Shown: piece by piece, positions 11,516 to 22,523 of the stretch
How the letters are laid out: each line of letters begins with the position of its first letter
How positions within the stretch are numbered: the stretch's first letter is position 1
The notes under the pieces: model-generated
The model's input: only the letters and a program-made list of their open reading frames with translations
Told to the model about the DNA's origin: nothing
The model's database searches: none
Position numbers and translations under genes: made by a program
Assembly: GCA_016800925.1 (NCBI GenBank)
Contig: JABCPU010000229.1
Location: 45,147-109,146 of the forward strand
Direction: 5' to 3'
DNA: 64,000 nucleotides
Source: Suillus spraguei
Taxonomy: Eukaryota > Basidiomycota > Agaricomycetes > Boletales > Suillaceae

Positions 11516-11745
11516 ATGCGTTTCCCAATGGTCCTCGCCGTTGTTATTGCTGCTTTGACGTCATCAATATCTGCCAGGCCCGCTGACACCGCTAACGCTG
11601 ACGCTGAAGTATGTCCCCTCTTTTGTGTGCGGCAAGCAAATTGCCGGAAGTGTCCTGATAAACACTGCGTGAGTACAAGTAGTTTGTGTCCTGGATTCAA
11701 TCACATAACTTACCGACTTGGTAGCTCGTCTATATTTGTTTCTAA
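11516..11745 (+). CDS. Small cysteine-rich secreted peptide (57 aa)
   Basis: The ATG at 11516 opens a signal peptide, MRFPMVLAVVIAALTSSISA, with a likely cleavage just before RPADT. The first exon continues to CPLFCVRQANCRKCPDKHC. A 56-nt intron (GTGAGT at 11669 to TAG at 11724) is followed by LVYICF and TAA. The mature part is about 37 residues with six cysteines spaced C-x3-C-x5-C-x2-C-x4-C-x4-C, enough for three disulfides. A TATA box and CCAAT lie upstream, and both splice sites are of the size and type seen elsewhere here. The family is not one I recognise; small secreted cysteine-rich proteins of this kind in mushrooms include effectors and antimicrobial-like peptides, but no function can be assigned. 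Confidence 0.6.
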
Positions 11746-12211
11746 CACGACAGTGAGTCATATTTCTACTGGGCCAGTATGGTTGATAGCACGACGCGTG
11801 AGTCAGTACTATGGTTGTTACTCAATCGATCAACGAGATTGAGCAGTCGGGATATGGGAATAGAGAACTTGCTTTAAATGCTGCATTTGTCACCTAGATG
11901 ATATTTCAGACTCGCATTCGAATACCAAAAACCATCGAAAGAAACGCGAAGTGCCGTAAAATGTACGTCTCTGGTTTTCATTTCGTCAATCGAGCAGACA
12001 GGCAAAGGTAGAATAAAACAAGAACGACAAGAAAGACTAAGGAGGTCTGGGTCTGAACCCACCTGGGATCCATTGTCAACAAATTATAGGGCGAGTTCAT
12101 TATGAACGTGGCATGGAGCGTCGATCGTGCCTGGCACCACTCATGAGTCATTTACTCTTTACCGTTCTAGAGTTATTTGACGATACTATATTCACCTCAC
12201 TGAACAGTCAT
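11746..12211. other. Convergent 3' flanks of secreted peptide and MFS gene
   Basis: The secreted peptide gene (+) and the MFS gene (-) end towards each other here. Only short ORFs without recognisable homology are present. Confidence 0.4.
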
Positions 12212-14138
12212 TTAAAACTTGCCCCATAGCCGTCCGAGATGGAGGTACCGTACCACAAGTAGCAATGTGACACTGAATATGATGCTGCCACCTGAGCAAG
12301 GTCAACGTTTTACCAAAGATTCCAAGTGCCATAAACTCGCCTGAATAGTAACCCGCAGCGATAAACCCTCCTGTCGCGATACTGATTGCGCCTGATATCG
12401 GAGGACCTGCAACGCCTCCAAAAGCAATGAGGGACATGAACATTCCTACTCGACGCCCCGCATCTTCTATTTGCCCCATTGCTACGAGAGGTGCAGAGTA
12501 CAGGCATAAGAATGCCGCGATGGAGAATCTGGACGAGTTAGTCGAGCAAACTAACTGTGGATAGTGCAACGCATACCCGTAAATGGCAGCAATTGCAATA
12601 AGCTGGGATTCATCTTTAGCAAATGGCCAAGCAATTGTCGTGATTCCCGTAATAGCAGTGAAAATTACTATAGTGTTGAGTGCGCCTGTTGGATATCAAC
12701 TGATGTTCCCATAGTCCGCAGCTGTCAAGACCTACCAATTTTATCCGCCAACAGTCCAGATGACAAACGTCCAAATGCAGATGCCGTAGTGGCAATCGCG
12801 AGTATATAAAATGCAAAATCTTTCGAGACGCCAATTGCTACTGCGCTCACAGCGAGATATGTTAACTCTGATGAAACCAAAATATCAGGAGCCACAATAA
12901 TAAGCACGATATTCATACCTGTATAAAGACCTAAAAGTGCAATAATTCCTGAGATGCAATAGACAGTAAATGCTTTGTTGCGGAATGCTTTGAGATTGAA
13001 GAGTCCCCCACGAACGTTGACGGGCGGGAGCCGTCGTTTTAGCAGCTTGATGGAAATACATCAGAAAAAGAGGCATTTACAAGTGGTGACGACATACTAC
13101 GTTGGCCGTCCCCAGGGCAGCCATCAAAATGAATCCAAATACCCGGACTGTCCATTTAAACCTGTAATTATAGGAGGGTAGGTGAATTGCCTCATGTTTA
13201 ATCCAACGAACTCACCCAATTAAGGGAATCAATTTTTGTGCCGCTACAGGAAACACGATGCTGCCGAGCGCAACCCCAGTGCTGGAGAGCGATAAGGCCA
13301 AGCCACGTCTCTTGGAGAACCAATGTGACACAATAACCACTGCGGGATTCCACATGATACCAGAGCCCACTCCCAGGCCGATACCCTGTGTCAAGAAGAG
13401 TTGCCAGAATTGAGTGCATTCCGCGATTAGGAAAGTGCACGCGACGATGACACAGCTAGCGGCAAAGAATGGTATTTTGAAATATCCCAGGTCAAACATT
13501 CGCCCTGTTGCAAGCGATGGAAGGCACGCGAGCGCATACTAGAAGGACAAGTGAGTTACGTAGATTTACTAAGCCGAGAAGGAAACATACCTGGGTAGAA
13601 CCGATCCATGCTCTGGATAATGCAAGAAATCAACCATGCAAGTTGCATCAAATAAACCTAGCATCTTACATAGTTGAAGGCGAAGTGTGGAGTGATAGAT
13701 TTTCCTCGTAATACGCTTGGAAGATCTGAAATGTAGAAATTTGTAGAAATAGCAAGTGTGTGGTGATAAACCTTACTCACACCCCATGAGAGTATAAAAC
13801 CAATCCTAGTGGAACCTTGTTGAGCCAAACCATGGAAAGAATTGGGAATAGCTTACGTAGAGAACATAACCAACGCGGTGCTGCAATCCAAAGATGTCAG
13901 GAATTGTTAAATGGATTGACATTCATTATACTTGCGCAAAAACCATAAGCCATGCCCTTAATCCTCCATCCGGTGCTTCACCAAGGTATGTTACGTGCTT
14001 CTGAGAGACTTGTTCATCCGGAAGTTGCGGGTCAACAGTTGCTCTTGTATTCTGCTTATCGTAAGACGAGACACGACTGGTTTCAGATGCAGAACCATTA
14101 CCCTGCAGGGCCTCTATCCTTGGTGATTTTTCGGACAT
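12212..14138 (-). CDS. MFS transporter, monocarboxylate transporter-like, paralogue 1
   Basis: A 12-helix major facilitator of the fungal monocarboxylate-transporter-like (MCH/MCT) family, probably in the plasma membrane; the substrate is unknown. The ATG at 14138 gives a polar N-terminus (MSEKSPRIEALQGNGSASET), then EAPDGGLRAWLMVFAQ, the usual lead-in to helix 1. Later exons read RMFDLGYFKIPFFAASC, ECTQFWQLFLTQGIGLG, SHWFSKRRGLALSLSSTGV, KRRLPPVNVRGGLFNLKAF and AFGRLSSGLLADKIG. The last exons hold DAGRRVGMFMSLIAFGGVAG and end ...RYLHLGRLWGKF, TAA at 12212. A 51-nt intron at about 12850-12900 has no stop and keeps frame, so a naive ORF reads through it. Two paralogues follow at 16830-18751 and 19497-21427. 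Confidence 0.85.
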
Positions 14139-16829
14139 GGCTTCTCGAAGAGGTCAGACCCAACAGAGAGCAGGATGGAAGGAACGACTGTGCTTACCCA
14201 TACTGCCGGCGTTATATGCGGATAGTATTCTCCGGGATACCGTGACCCGGCTCCTTCCTATAGTTATTTGCACAACCTCGAGAGGCCGTAGAAAGTCGGG
14301 ACTAGTATTGTATTCAATTCTGATCGGATAAAGCCACGCATACAATGATAAAAAAAGGTGTCAATAGACTTGCTGGCCTTCGCTGGTCGAGGTGAGAAAT
14401 GGGCCTATTCATATGCAGGCCCATTCTCGCTATTCTGCCTGTACTTTGCCAATGAAGTTGCCATTATGACGATTTGAAGGCTAGACCTGATAGCAGTATA
14501 GCCTCGACTGATAAATCTCGTAGTAAAAAAATCGCGTTGGTAGTTCCACCTCTTCAAAAACGACTTCATGTGCGTGCTAGATCATCATATTGTGGGCGAG
14601 CCGGAAGTAAGTTCGAGTTAAGCCGCTGCAGCGGGAAGGCCAACAAGCCCAACTTATGTTTGGTGCGTGATTATGACCTGATCCTGTTACAGCCTCAAGC
14701 CAGGATGATGGATGGGAATGCTAGCTGTCCTCTGACGCTTAATTTCAAAGATGATAGTGGTCAAATGGAATTAACTTGTAAACAGTCAAGTTTATGTAAT
14801 GACCTAATTTCAACTCAAACTTTTGAAGGGACTTGACTCTTTGGACTTTTTGAGTATTGATTTGGCTGTCCTTTCAAATGTTTTCACCGTCTTAGTACGT
14901 GCCCCTCACTATCCACCGTCGCTTGGGCCGTGATACATCCATGCTGTCGTAGTACTTGGTGAACTCAAACCAAGCTGGCAAATTGTAAGAGACAATCTGG
15001 TGCCCCAAAATTTCCGTGCCGCCATTCAACGAGACTAATCCACACAATGCATGAGACGTACGTCACGCACTTCGTAATTCTAACAGTTGCGCCAATGTTT
15101 GCGCTCTGAAAGACCGCTATGGTAAAACTCAGTTGATCATCATGACCTTTTATTAACATTTACTTGTAATGAGTGTGTTCCCATCATGTCTACTACTACT
15201 ATGCCGTTGAATCAGCAGGACCTCACTGGCAACTCCGAGAATATTCAACACTTTCAAACACTTCTGTAAATCCAGGCATATCGTGGCACGCTCATTCGGA
15301 GGGTGGATTAAGATCAAGTAGAGGTATGTGATACTCTCGCCTTTTACAATTTCGCGCCCTCAATTGATTGCAAAATTTGAGGACGAACCTTGTTACTTGG
15401 CAAAAAAGTGCGTGCATGATGACTCGTAGTCCCTTAATCTTTGACCCACCGTACACGAGGGAGGAATCATCAATTTGGCTTTCGTGAGATCGTTGAGTGT
15501 CACGAAGATCTCGCAGTGAGTTCTTACCTTAACACTCTCTTACACTTATAGTGCTCTGAACACATGGACCAGGCCTTAATGGGAGAAATCATACTTCCTA
15601 CATGTTCATGCTGTTACTATGTGATCTATCATTTCCCTTTTAAGCTAGATATGGCGTCATACATTCAGACAAATCGCGGATATCAATCAGGGTGTGCACT
15701 TGGCTACATCAATCACGCAATGGATCAGATGCTGTGCGTTTTGCACCATCAGACTCACATTACCCTTATATTGGCATCCGCATTATATTATCGCCCGAGG
15801 CCGAGACTTCCCGTTTCTGTGATTTAGGGGAGTGGGAATTAATTCGCTAAATATACGGAAATAAAGGCTATGCCTTGATATCGAAGCAAGTGACTCATCA
15901 AACGGTACAAATTCATCAGCAGAGTGGCACTTACAGCTGGATTGACGTCGTAATCCAAACCCCATCGTTCGCCAAGTTACCACTCGCTTGTGTCCATCCC
16001 TCTAAATATGACCATAGTCTTAAATGACTCCAGTTGGTTGCCTCAGATCAGTTTCTTTCGCTCTATGCCTTTGTAGGTCCGTGGAAATCAGTTGGTCGAT
16101 TATGCCTCGATCTAATTCTGACTGCGGTCCCCGATGTAGGATCGTTGTTCAACTGATGTTACGTCACAAAATGGAGGCGCTGATAACAATAATACCGAGA
16201 TGACCAGCGAGTTCAATTACAAAGCCTCGGATCACGAGCAGCAACCAGAACAAGCAAGTTGCAGAGAAGAATGAGTCCATGATCATGCAAGGTAGCGGCC
16301 CATATGGCTGATTGTAATACAACTCCGAGGACAATATTTGGACCTGGTTGTCGGACTTGGCCTTGCAACTTTTGTTCGAGACGTTTTTATCATTGCTTGG
16401 CGTCCGACATGTCCATCCCGAGGGAAATATGTACATTGCTCATTTTTGAGTGCTCTGCGAGTGAATTTGAACCATTGACGAGCTAGCCATTGAAGGCGGC
16501 CTTCAGGAACTTGCCATGTTCGACTTTGGATGGACATTCCAGTCCAGTCGGCTGTTCCCCTCATGAAGGTTATATTGAAGGAAACGCCAAGTGCCGGACA
16601 CTACATATTTCATGTCGCTTTCGCCAACCAATCAGACGGACAAGAAAGGACTACATCACACAAGAAAACTCGAGGTTCTCCGCTCAGCTTTAATGTGCAA
16701 ACCAAAATAATTACACTACTTTATAACGAAAGCGACTCGTGCTCAATGCCCCGCTTGAATCATGTCGCATGCATTCTTTCTGTGTGGTTCAAGAGCATAT
16801 TGACTCAACACCAGATTCGCCTCACCTCA
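14139..16829. other. 2.7-kb intergenic region between MFS paralogues 1 and 2
   Basis: Holds the promoter of MFS paralogue 1 (near 14140-14400) and the 3' flank of paralogue 2. Several ORFs of 60-120 codons occur on both strands, but most lack a proper ATG or any recognisable motif. One short plus-strand frame (ATG at 15187, starting MSTTTMPLNQQDLTGNSENI) stops after 27 codons. I see no transposon termini, RNA gene or conserved protein. Confidence 0.35.
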
Positions 16830-18751
16830 CTATTTACCCCCTAGCCGTCCGAAATGAAAGTACTTCGCCACGAATAGCAATACGACACCGAACATAATGC
16901 TGCCACCTGGGCAATGTCAATACTCACTCAAAGGTCGCACGTGCCATAAACTTGCCTGAAAAATAACCAGCACCGGCGAACCCTCCTGTCGCGGTACGGA
17001 TTGCTCCTGATATTGGAGTACCTGCAATGTTCCCGAAACCAATAATGGACATGAACATCCCCACTCGACGCCCTGCGTCTTCCATTTCTCCCATTGCCAC
17101 GGCAGGCACAGAGTATATAGATATGTATGCTCCGATGGAGAATCTGAACGTGTCAGTCGACTGGGCAACCAGCGGTGAAATAGTGGAATACATACCCGTG
17201 AATCACGACTATTGCAATAAGCTGGGATTTATCTTTAGCAAATGGCCAAATGGTTGTCGTGATCACCGAAATAGTGGTGAAAAGTGCCATGGTGTTGAGT
17301 GCGCCTGTCAAATATCAACCGATGTTCCCATAGTCCACAAATGTCGAGATCTACCAATTCTATCTGCCAGCAGTCCAGATGACACACGTCCGAATATAGA
17401 TGCCGCATTGGCAATCGAAATTAAATAAAATGCAAAATCTTTCGAGACGCCAATTTCTACGGCGCTCACAGAGATATATGTTAACTCTGATGAAACCAAA
17501 ATATCAGGAGCCACAATAATAAGCACAATGGTCGTACCTGTATAAAGACCTAAAAGTATCATAACCCCTGAAAGACAATAAACAGAATATGCTTTGTTGC
17601 GGAATGCTTTGAGATTGAAGAGTCCCCCACGAGCGTTAACGGGTGGAAGCCGCCGTTTGAGAAACTGAGAAAAATATGTCGGTCACGAAGATATTATCAG
17701 GTGCCAGCAACATACTATGTTGGCCATCCCCATTGCAGCCATCAGAATGAATCCAAATATACGCACTGTCCATCTAAACCTGAAAGTGTATGAGCGTATA
17801 TAAATTGACCCGAGATTGACTAAATGAACACACCCAATCAACGGAAGCAAATTTTGTGCCGCTACAGGAAATATGATGCTGCCAGTTGCAGCCCCAAGGG
17901 CGGTGATAGACAAAGCAAGACCACGTTTCTTGAAGAACCATTGAGATATGACGACGAGTGCAGGACTAAATAAGAAGCCGGAGCACGCTCCCTGGCCGAC
18001 ACCCTGTATCAGGAAGAACTGCCAGAATTGAGTGCATTCCGCAGTTAGGAAAGTGCACGCGACGAGAATGCAGCTAGCGGCGAAGAACGGTATTTTGAAG
18101 TATCCCAAGTCAAACAATCGCCCAGTTGCAAGTGACGGAAGATACGTAAGTGCAGACTGGTACGACAAGTGAGCCTGGTAGGCTCGTAGAACCAGGATTA
18201 GACACACCTGCGTAGAACCGATCCATGCTCTGAAGAGTGCAAGAAATCAGTTATCCAACGTTGCATTAAACAGACATAGCACGTTACATAGTTGAAGGTG
18301 GAGTGTGAGGCAGAAGATTTTCCTCGTAATACGCCTGGAAGACCTGGAAGGCAAAAATTTGTAGGAACTGCAAACATGTCGTGACAAAACCTTACTCACA
18401 CCCCATGAATTTGAAAAACCAAACCTGGTACACCTTATTGAGTGAAACTATGGAAAGAATCAGGAATAGCATACGTAGAGAATGTAACCAATGCGGTACT
18501 GTAATACGAAGAAATTAGTGACTATGTTGATCAAAAAAAAACTGTACTTGCGCAAAGACTGAAAGCCATGCCCTTAATCCTCCATCTGGTGCTTCGCTAA
18601 GATGCGTTTGAAGTGTAAGTTGAGAGGCTTGTTCATCCGGTATTTCCTTGTCGAAGGCTACCTCTGACTTCTGCTCGTAAGACAGGGTATGAGGGACAGA
18701 GTCAATGCCCTGCAAGGACTGTATAGTTGGTAACTTGTCCGAGTCGGACAT
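16830..18751 (-). CDS. MFS transporter, monocarboxylate transporter-like, paralogue 2
   Basis: Second member of the local MFS trio, same strand as paralogue 1. The ATG at 18751 opens MSDSDKLPTIQSLQGIDSVP, then EAPDGGLRAWLSVFAQ. The core follows the same order: RLFDLGYFKIPFFAASCI, ECTQFWQFFLIQGVGQGA, SQWFFKKRGLALSITALGAA, KRRLPPVNARGGLFNLKAF, SIFGRVSSGLLADRIG, and DAGRRVGMFMSIIGFGNIAG. It ends FHFGRLGGK with TAG at 16830. Exon limits match those of paralogue 1, including the stop-free 51-nt intron around 17490-17540. The two genes share long stretches of near-identical DNA, so they arose by a fairly recent tandem duplication. I found no disabling change in the exons I joined. Substrate unknown. 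Confidence 0.85.
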
Positions 18752-19496
18752 AGCGTCGTTCTCCTGTCAATATGGAAAGAAATGATCAGGGTCGACAGAT
18801 AGCTGAGCGGAAAGAGCTACTGTATCGTTGTTTACAAATGATGTTGCCAACGTTGTGTACAAATAGTATTCTCCCCGATGGGGGGCTCCTTCCCATAGCC
18901 ATTTGCAAAATAGTGAGTGCTACGAAACATCTTGCATAAGGCGTGTGAGGCCACGAATACAAGGACCAAAACATGCAATTGGATTTGCTAGTCTTCGGAT
19001 CACCGCCGCGGTTCGAGCTGATCACAGGCAGGCTCGCTGTCCGGTATTGTAGCAACATTAATTTTGCCAAATGAAAGGTTAAACCTATCACGAATTCAAG
19101 TTCTTTTTATTAGTAATTTGGGAACCGTTTGCGAAATAAATACCTATAACTTCAAGTGGGCACAACGGTCAAGTGATTTTGGCTCGCTGACGTCATTAAA
19201 TCCCAACTGCTATTTTTGGTGCGAATCTTCGAATTTTGTTACCGCCGCAGTAGGGTTCGAGGGTGGGCACAGCTGTGGGCAAATTTGTTCAGCCTTCAGA
19301 GTCAATTTCAAAGTTCAAACCGTAGGCGGGTCAATTCTAAACATGGGCCTTCAAGTCGGTGTCATACCCCGTGTTTTCAACCAGAACTGGTTCTCTAATT
19401 CCCCGAACGCCGCAGTGCAAAATACTATCTAATCTATGATGAACAAGTCCACTTATTCCCGTCCTCCACTCTTATTCTCTCTGTGCCTTGCGAGCT
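18752..19496. other. Divergent intergenic region between MFS paralogues 2 and 3
   Basis: The two transporter genes start on opposite strands 745 bp apart, so both promoters lie here. Pyrimidine-rich leaders precede both ATGs. No other gene is recognisable. Confidence 0.45.
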
Positions 19497-21427
19497 ATGT
19501 CCAACGAGTCCAGAGGCAAATTAGAGTCTTTCCAGGCCACCGAGTTTGCGTCTGCAGCATGGCCTAACGACAATCTGGGTACAGCTCATCCACACAACAG
19601 GGAAATACTGCATGCAATAGTTTACGAGAAGCCCGCAACGCACCTTTCTGGAGCTCCAGATGGGGGATTGACCGCTTGGCTGGTTGTTTTTGCGTAAGGT
19701 TACACAATTAATTATTTGGAATAGTCACTGACATCTTCAAATCACAGTGTCCATTTAGTTACATTTTCTGCGTGAGCTATCTCAGTTTCTTCGCCTCCAG
19801 CTTGACTCAAGTGATCACCAGGTTCGGTGTAGCTAATTCATGGGGGGTAAGTAAGATTTCTCATTATATATTGACAGTTGCTGCAAATTCCTCCTTTCAG
19901 ATCTTCCAAGCGTATTACGAGGAAAATATACTACGTTACAGTTCCCGTTCAAATATGTAAGGCGCTAGGTCGGTTTGATGCGACCTCATAACTGATCTAT
20001 CGTACAAATTTTCTTCCCCAGTGCATGGATCGGTTCTGTGCAGGTATATCTATATCTAGGTCCAGTAAACTTGTCGAGCTCACGTATCCTTCTAGTACGC
20101 GCTGGTGTACTTACCAGCAGTTGTGACAGGACGAATCTTTGACCTAGGATACTTTAAAATACCATGCTTTGCCGCTAGCACTGGTATCGTTGCGTCCGCC
20201 TTCCTAACCGCGGAATGCACTCAATTCTGGCAGTTCTTTCTTGTACAAGGTCTCATTCTGGGTTTCTGCTGTGGTATCATAGTTGGTCCGGCAGTGGTTG
20301 TCATCTCGCATTGGTTCGACAGGAAACGTGGTCTCGCCATGTCATTCGCCGCCATCGGTGCCTCGATTGGCAGTACCGTGTTTCCTGTAATAGCACAGGA
20401 ATTGATTCCATTAATTGGGTTCGGTCGACTGATCATCAACAGTTCATGCCCGCTCATCCAATTTCAGATTTAAGTGGACAATGCGTGTATTTGGATTCAT
20501 ACTGCTTGCTACACTGGGGGTGGCCAATATAGTATGTCGTCACCACCTGTAGATATCCCTCCCTCTCTGAAGCTTGCTACCCAAGTTACTGAAACGACGT
20601 CTTCCACCTGTCAATGTTCGTGGGGGACTCTTAAATCTTAAATCATTCCGCAACAAAGCATATGCCATTTTTTGCATTGCAGGAATAGTGGGATTTTTAG
20701 GCATCTACACAGGTATTATTGTGGCTGTTACCACCGTTGTTTCTTGATGTCCTGAGACCATTCACCAGTACTAACATATGTCTCTCTGAGCGCCGTGGCA
20801 ATTGGCGGCTCCAAAAACATTGCATTTTACATAATCGCGATCGCCAACGGAGCATCTACATTCGGACGTCTGTCATCTGGACTAATGGCAGATAAATTTG
20901 GTAAATCTCAATGGCTGTAAATATGGCAACACCAATCCATTCTTGTCAGGCGCACTCAACACCATGGCAGCTTTTACCGCGATGACAGGAATCACAACAT
21001 TCGCCTGGCCATTTGCCACAAATAAATCCCAGCTCATTGCAATAGTTACCATTTACGGGTGTGTGCACCCCCTGCTTGTCACTAGCTGCCAGCTCACCCA
21101 GTCCAGATTCTCCTCAGGAGCATTCGTAGCTCTCTTTGCCGTAGCTGCTGTAGCAATGGGAGATATAGAAGACGCAGGACGTCGGGTGGGAATGTTCATG
21201 TCCCTCTCTGCCTTTGGAGCCATTGCAGGTCCTCCGATATCAGGGGCCATCAGTACCGCATCAAGAGGATTCGTTGCCGCAGGTTTATATGCAGGTATGT
21301 TTATAAATTGAGCGGTCTTCGGGTGTGTGAACATTCATCTTGTCCAGGTGGCATCATAATGTGTTCCGTCGGATTGCTACTTCTGGCGCGATACCTCCAT
21401 CTCGGACGCGTATGGGGCAAGTTTTGA
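19497..21427 (+). CDS. MFS transporter, monocarboxylate transporter-like, paralogue 3
   Basis: Third, inverted and most diverged member of the trio. The ATG at 19497 gives MSNESRGKLESFQATEFASA, then GAPDGGLTAWLVVFA. Spliced exons continue with RIFDLGYFKIPCFAAST, ECTQFWQFFLVQGLILGF, SHWFDRKRGLAMSFAAIGAS, KRRLPPVNVRGGLLNLKSF, TFGRLSSGLMADKFG, FTAMTGITTFAWPFATNKSQ and DAGRRVGMFMSLSAFGAIAG. It ends RYLHLGRVWGKF, TGA at 21425-21427. At the site of the stop-free intron of paralogues 1 and 2 it has a 56-nt intron with stops (about 20714-20769), which confirms that the 51-nt segments there are introns. It is divergent from paralogue 2. Appears intact; substrate unknown. Confidence 0.82.
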
Positions 21428-22523
21428 ATTATCCATTTGATAAAACGAACCAAGGCCTCTGTTTTAAAACGACACCTGCACTACATCAAGAGACTTTCGA
21501 GGCAATTTATGCAGTGCTGCGCCTCGAACTTGGAGAAAGAGTTCAATCCATTCATTTTGTGAGTAATAGAGTACTATATACTTAGCATCTGATAGGACAT
21601 TGTCGAGATATGACCATCAACGTCACTCTCGTACGTACTCATCCCTTCCTTTTACATACACAATTACCCTTCGTTACATACCTCATACACACACTCCTTT
21701 GATTCTCCGTCTCAATCAGCGCATTAGTACCTCTCCCCGTCGAATATCGTTCTCCAGTCTTTGACCCAATCTCAAGTCTTCGTTATCGTTCCTAGTCCAA
21801 GTCTCCGATTCTTGAGAGACATAACACTAGACCCATCGAACCTAAGGAAAACATGCAAGCAAGAGATGAGATGCGTGATATCATAAAGTTTCCCAAATAT
21901 TATAAGGACTGGTATCGATAGAACTGTATATCTAGGACTAACAACCTCGGAGTCCTCCTGTACATCGTTAGGCCCCCTAACACAGTGTATTGCTGTAGTT
22001 GATATCTGGCAATTCAAATAGCAAGGAGCCAGAATCAGCGAGGACATCAGTTTCGTCTCTATGCACCGCGGGAAGGTCGAATTCCATGACAGCAGTCGAC
22101 AGTTAACAACGGGTCAGTTATTATGCCACATCAATGCGCCGTCACTAGACTTTTTACTTTTCGTCATCATTCGCTCGCCTTTGGACGAACCCCGCCGACC
22201 CATCATTTGCAATAGCTGGTGACGAGTTCTCCACGGAACTTGAAGTTGATGTATCTGATCGTTGTTCCATTCGCTAGAACAATTACGAGTAAGGGTAGCA
22301 CAGGTGTTACGCACCAATGCAGTGCAACTAGAAGCCAAATCGCTGGTGCAGACACCAGGCGACAAACACCGCTGGTAATGTGGGGGATGCTAGCACAGGC
22401 TCATTGCTCACGAAAGTGGAGAGTGCAATTAAATTTTTAATATTGGCAAACCATAGATATCTATATATCTATCCTAGCCCTTCAGCCAGAATGAATGCAA
22501 CAGGGAGACGACGGCGCCTCCGC
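21428..22523. other. Convergent intergenic region between MFS paralogue 3 and HEL2
   Basis: About 1.1 kb holding the 3' flanks of two convergent genes. Short ORFs on both strands show no known domain. A 22455-22475 AT-rich run (ATAGATATCTATATATC) could be a 3'-end signal. Nothing else is supported. Confidence 0.35.

Noticed and set aside
14474..14836. 120-codon plus-strand ORF between MFS genes
   Set aside because: Starts with TTG, has no signal peptide, domain or intron context, and lies in unconserved intergenic DNA.
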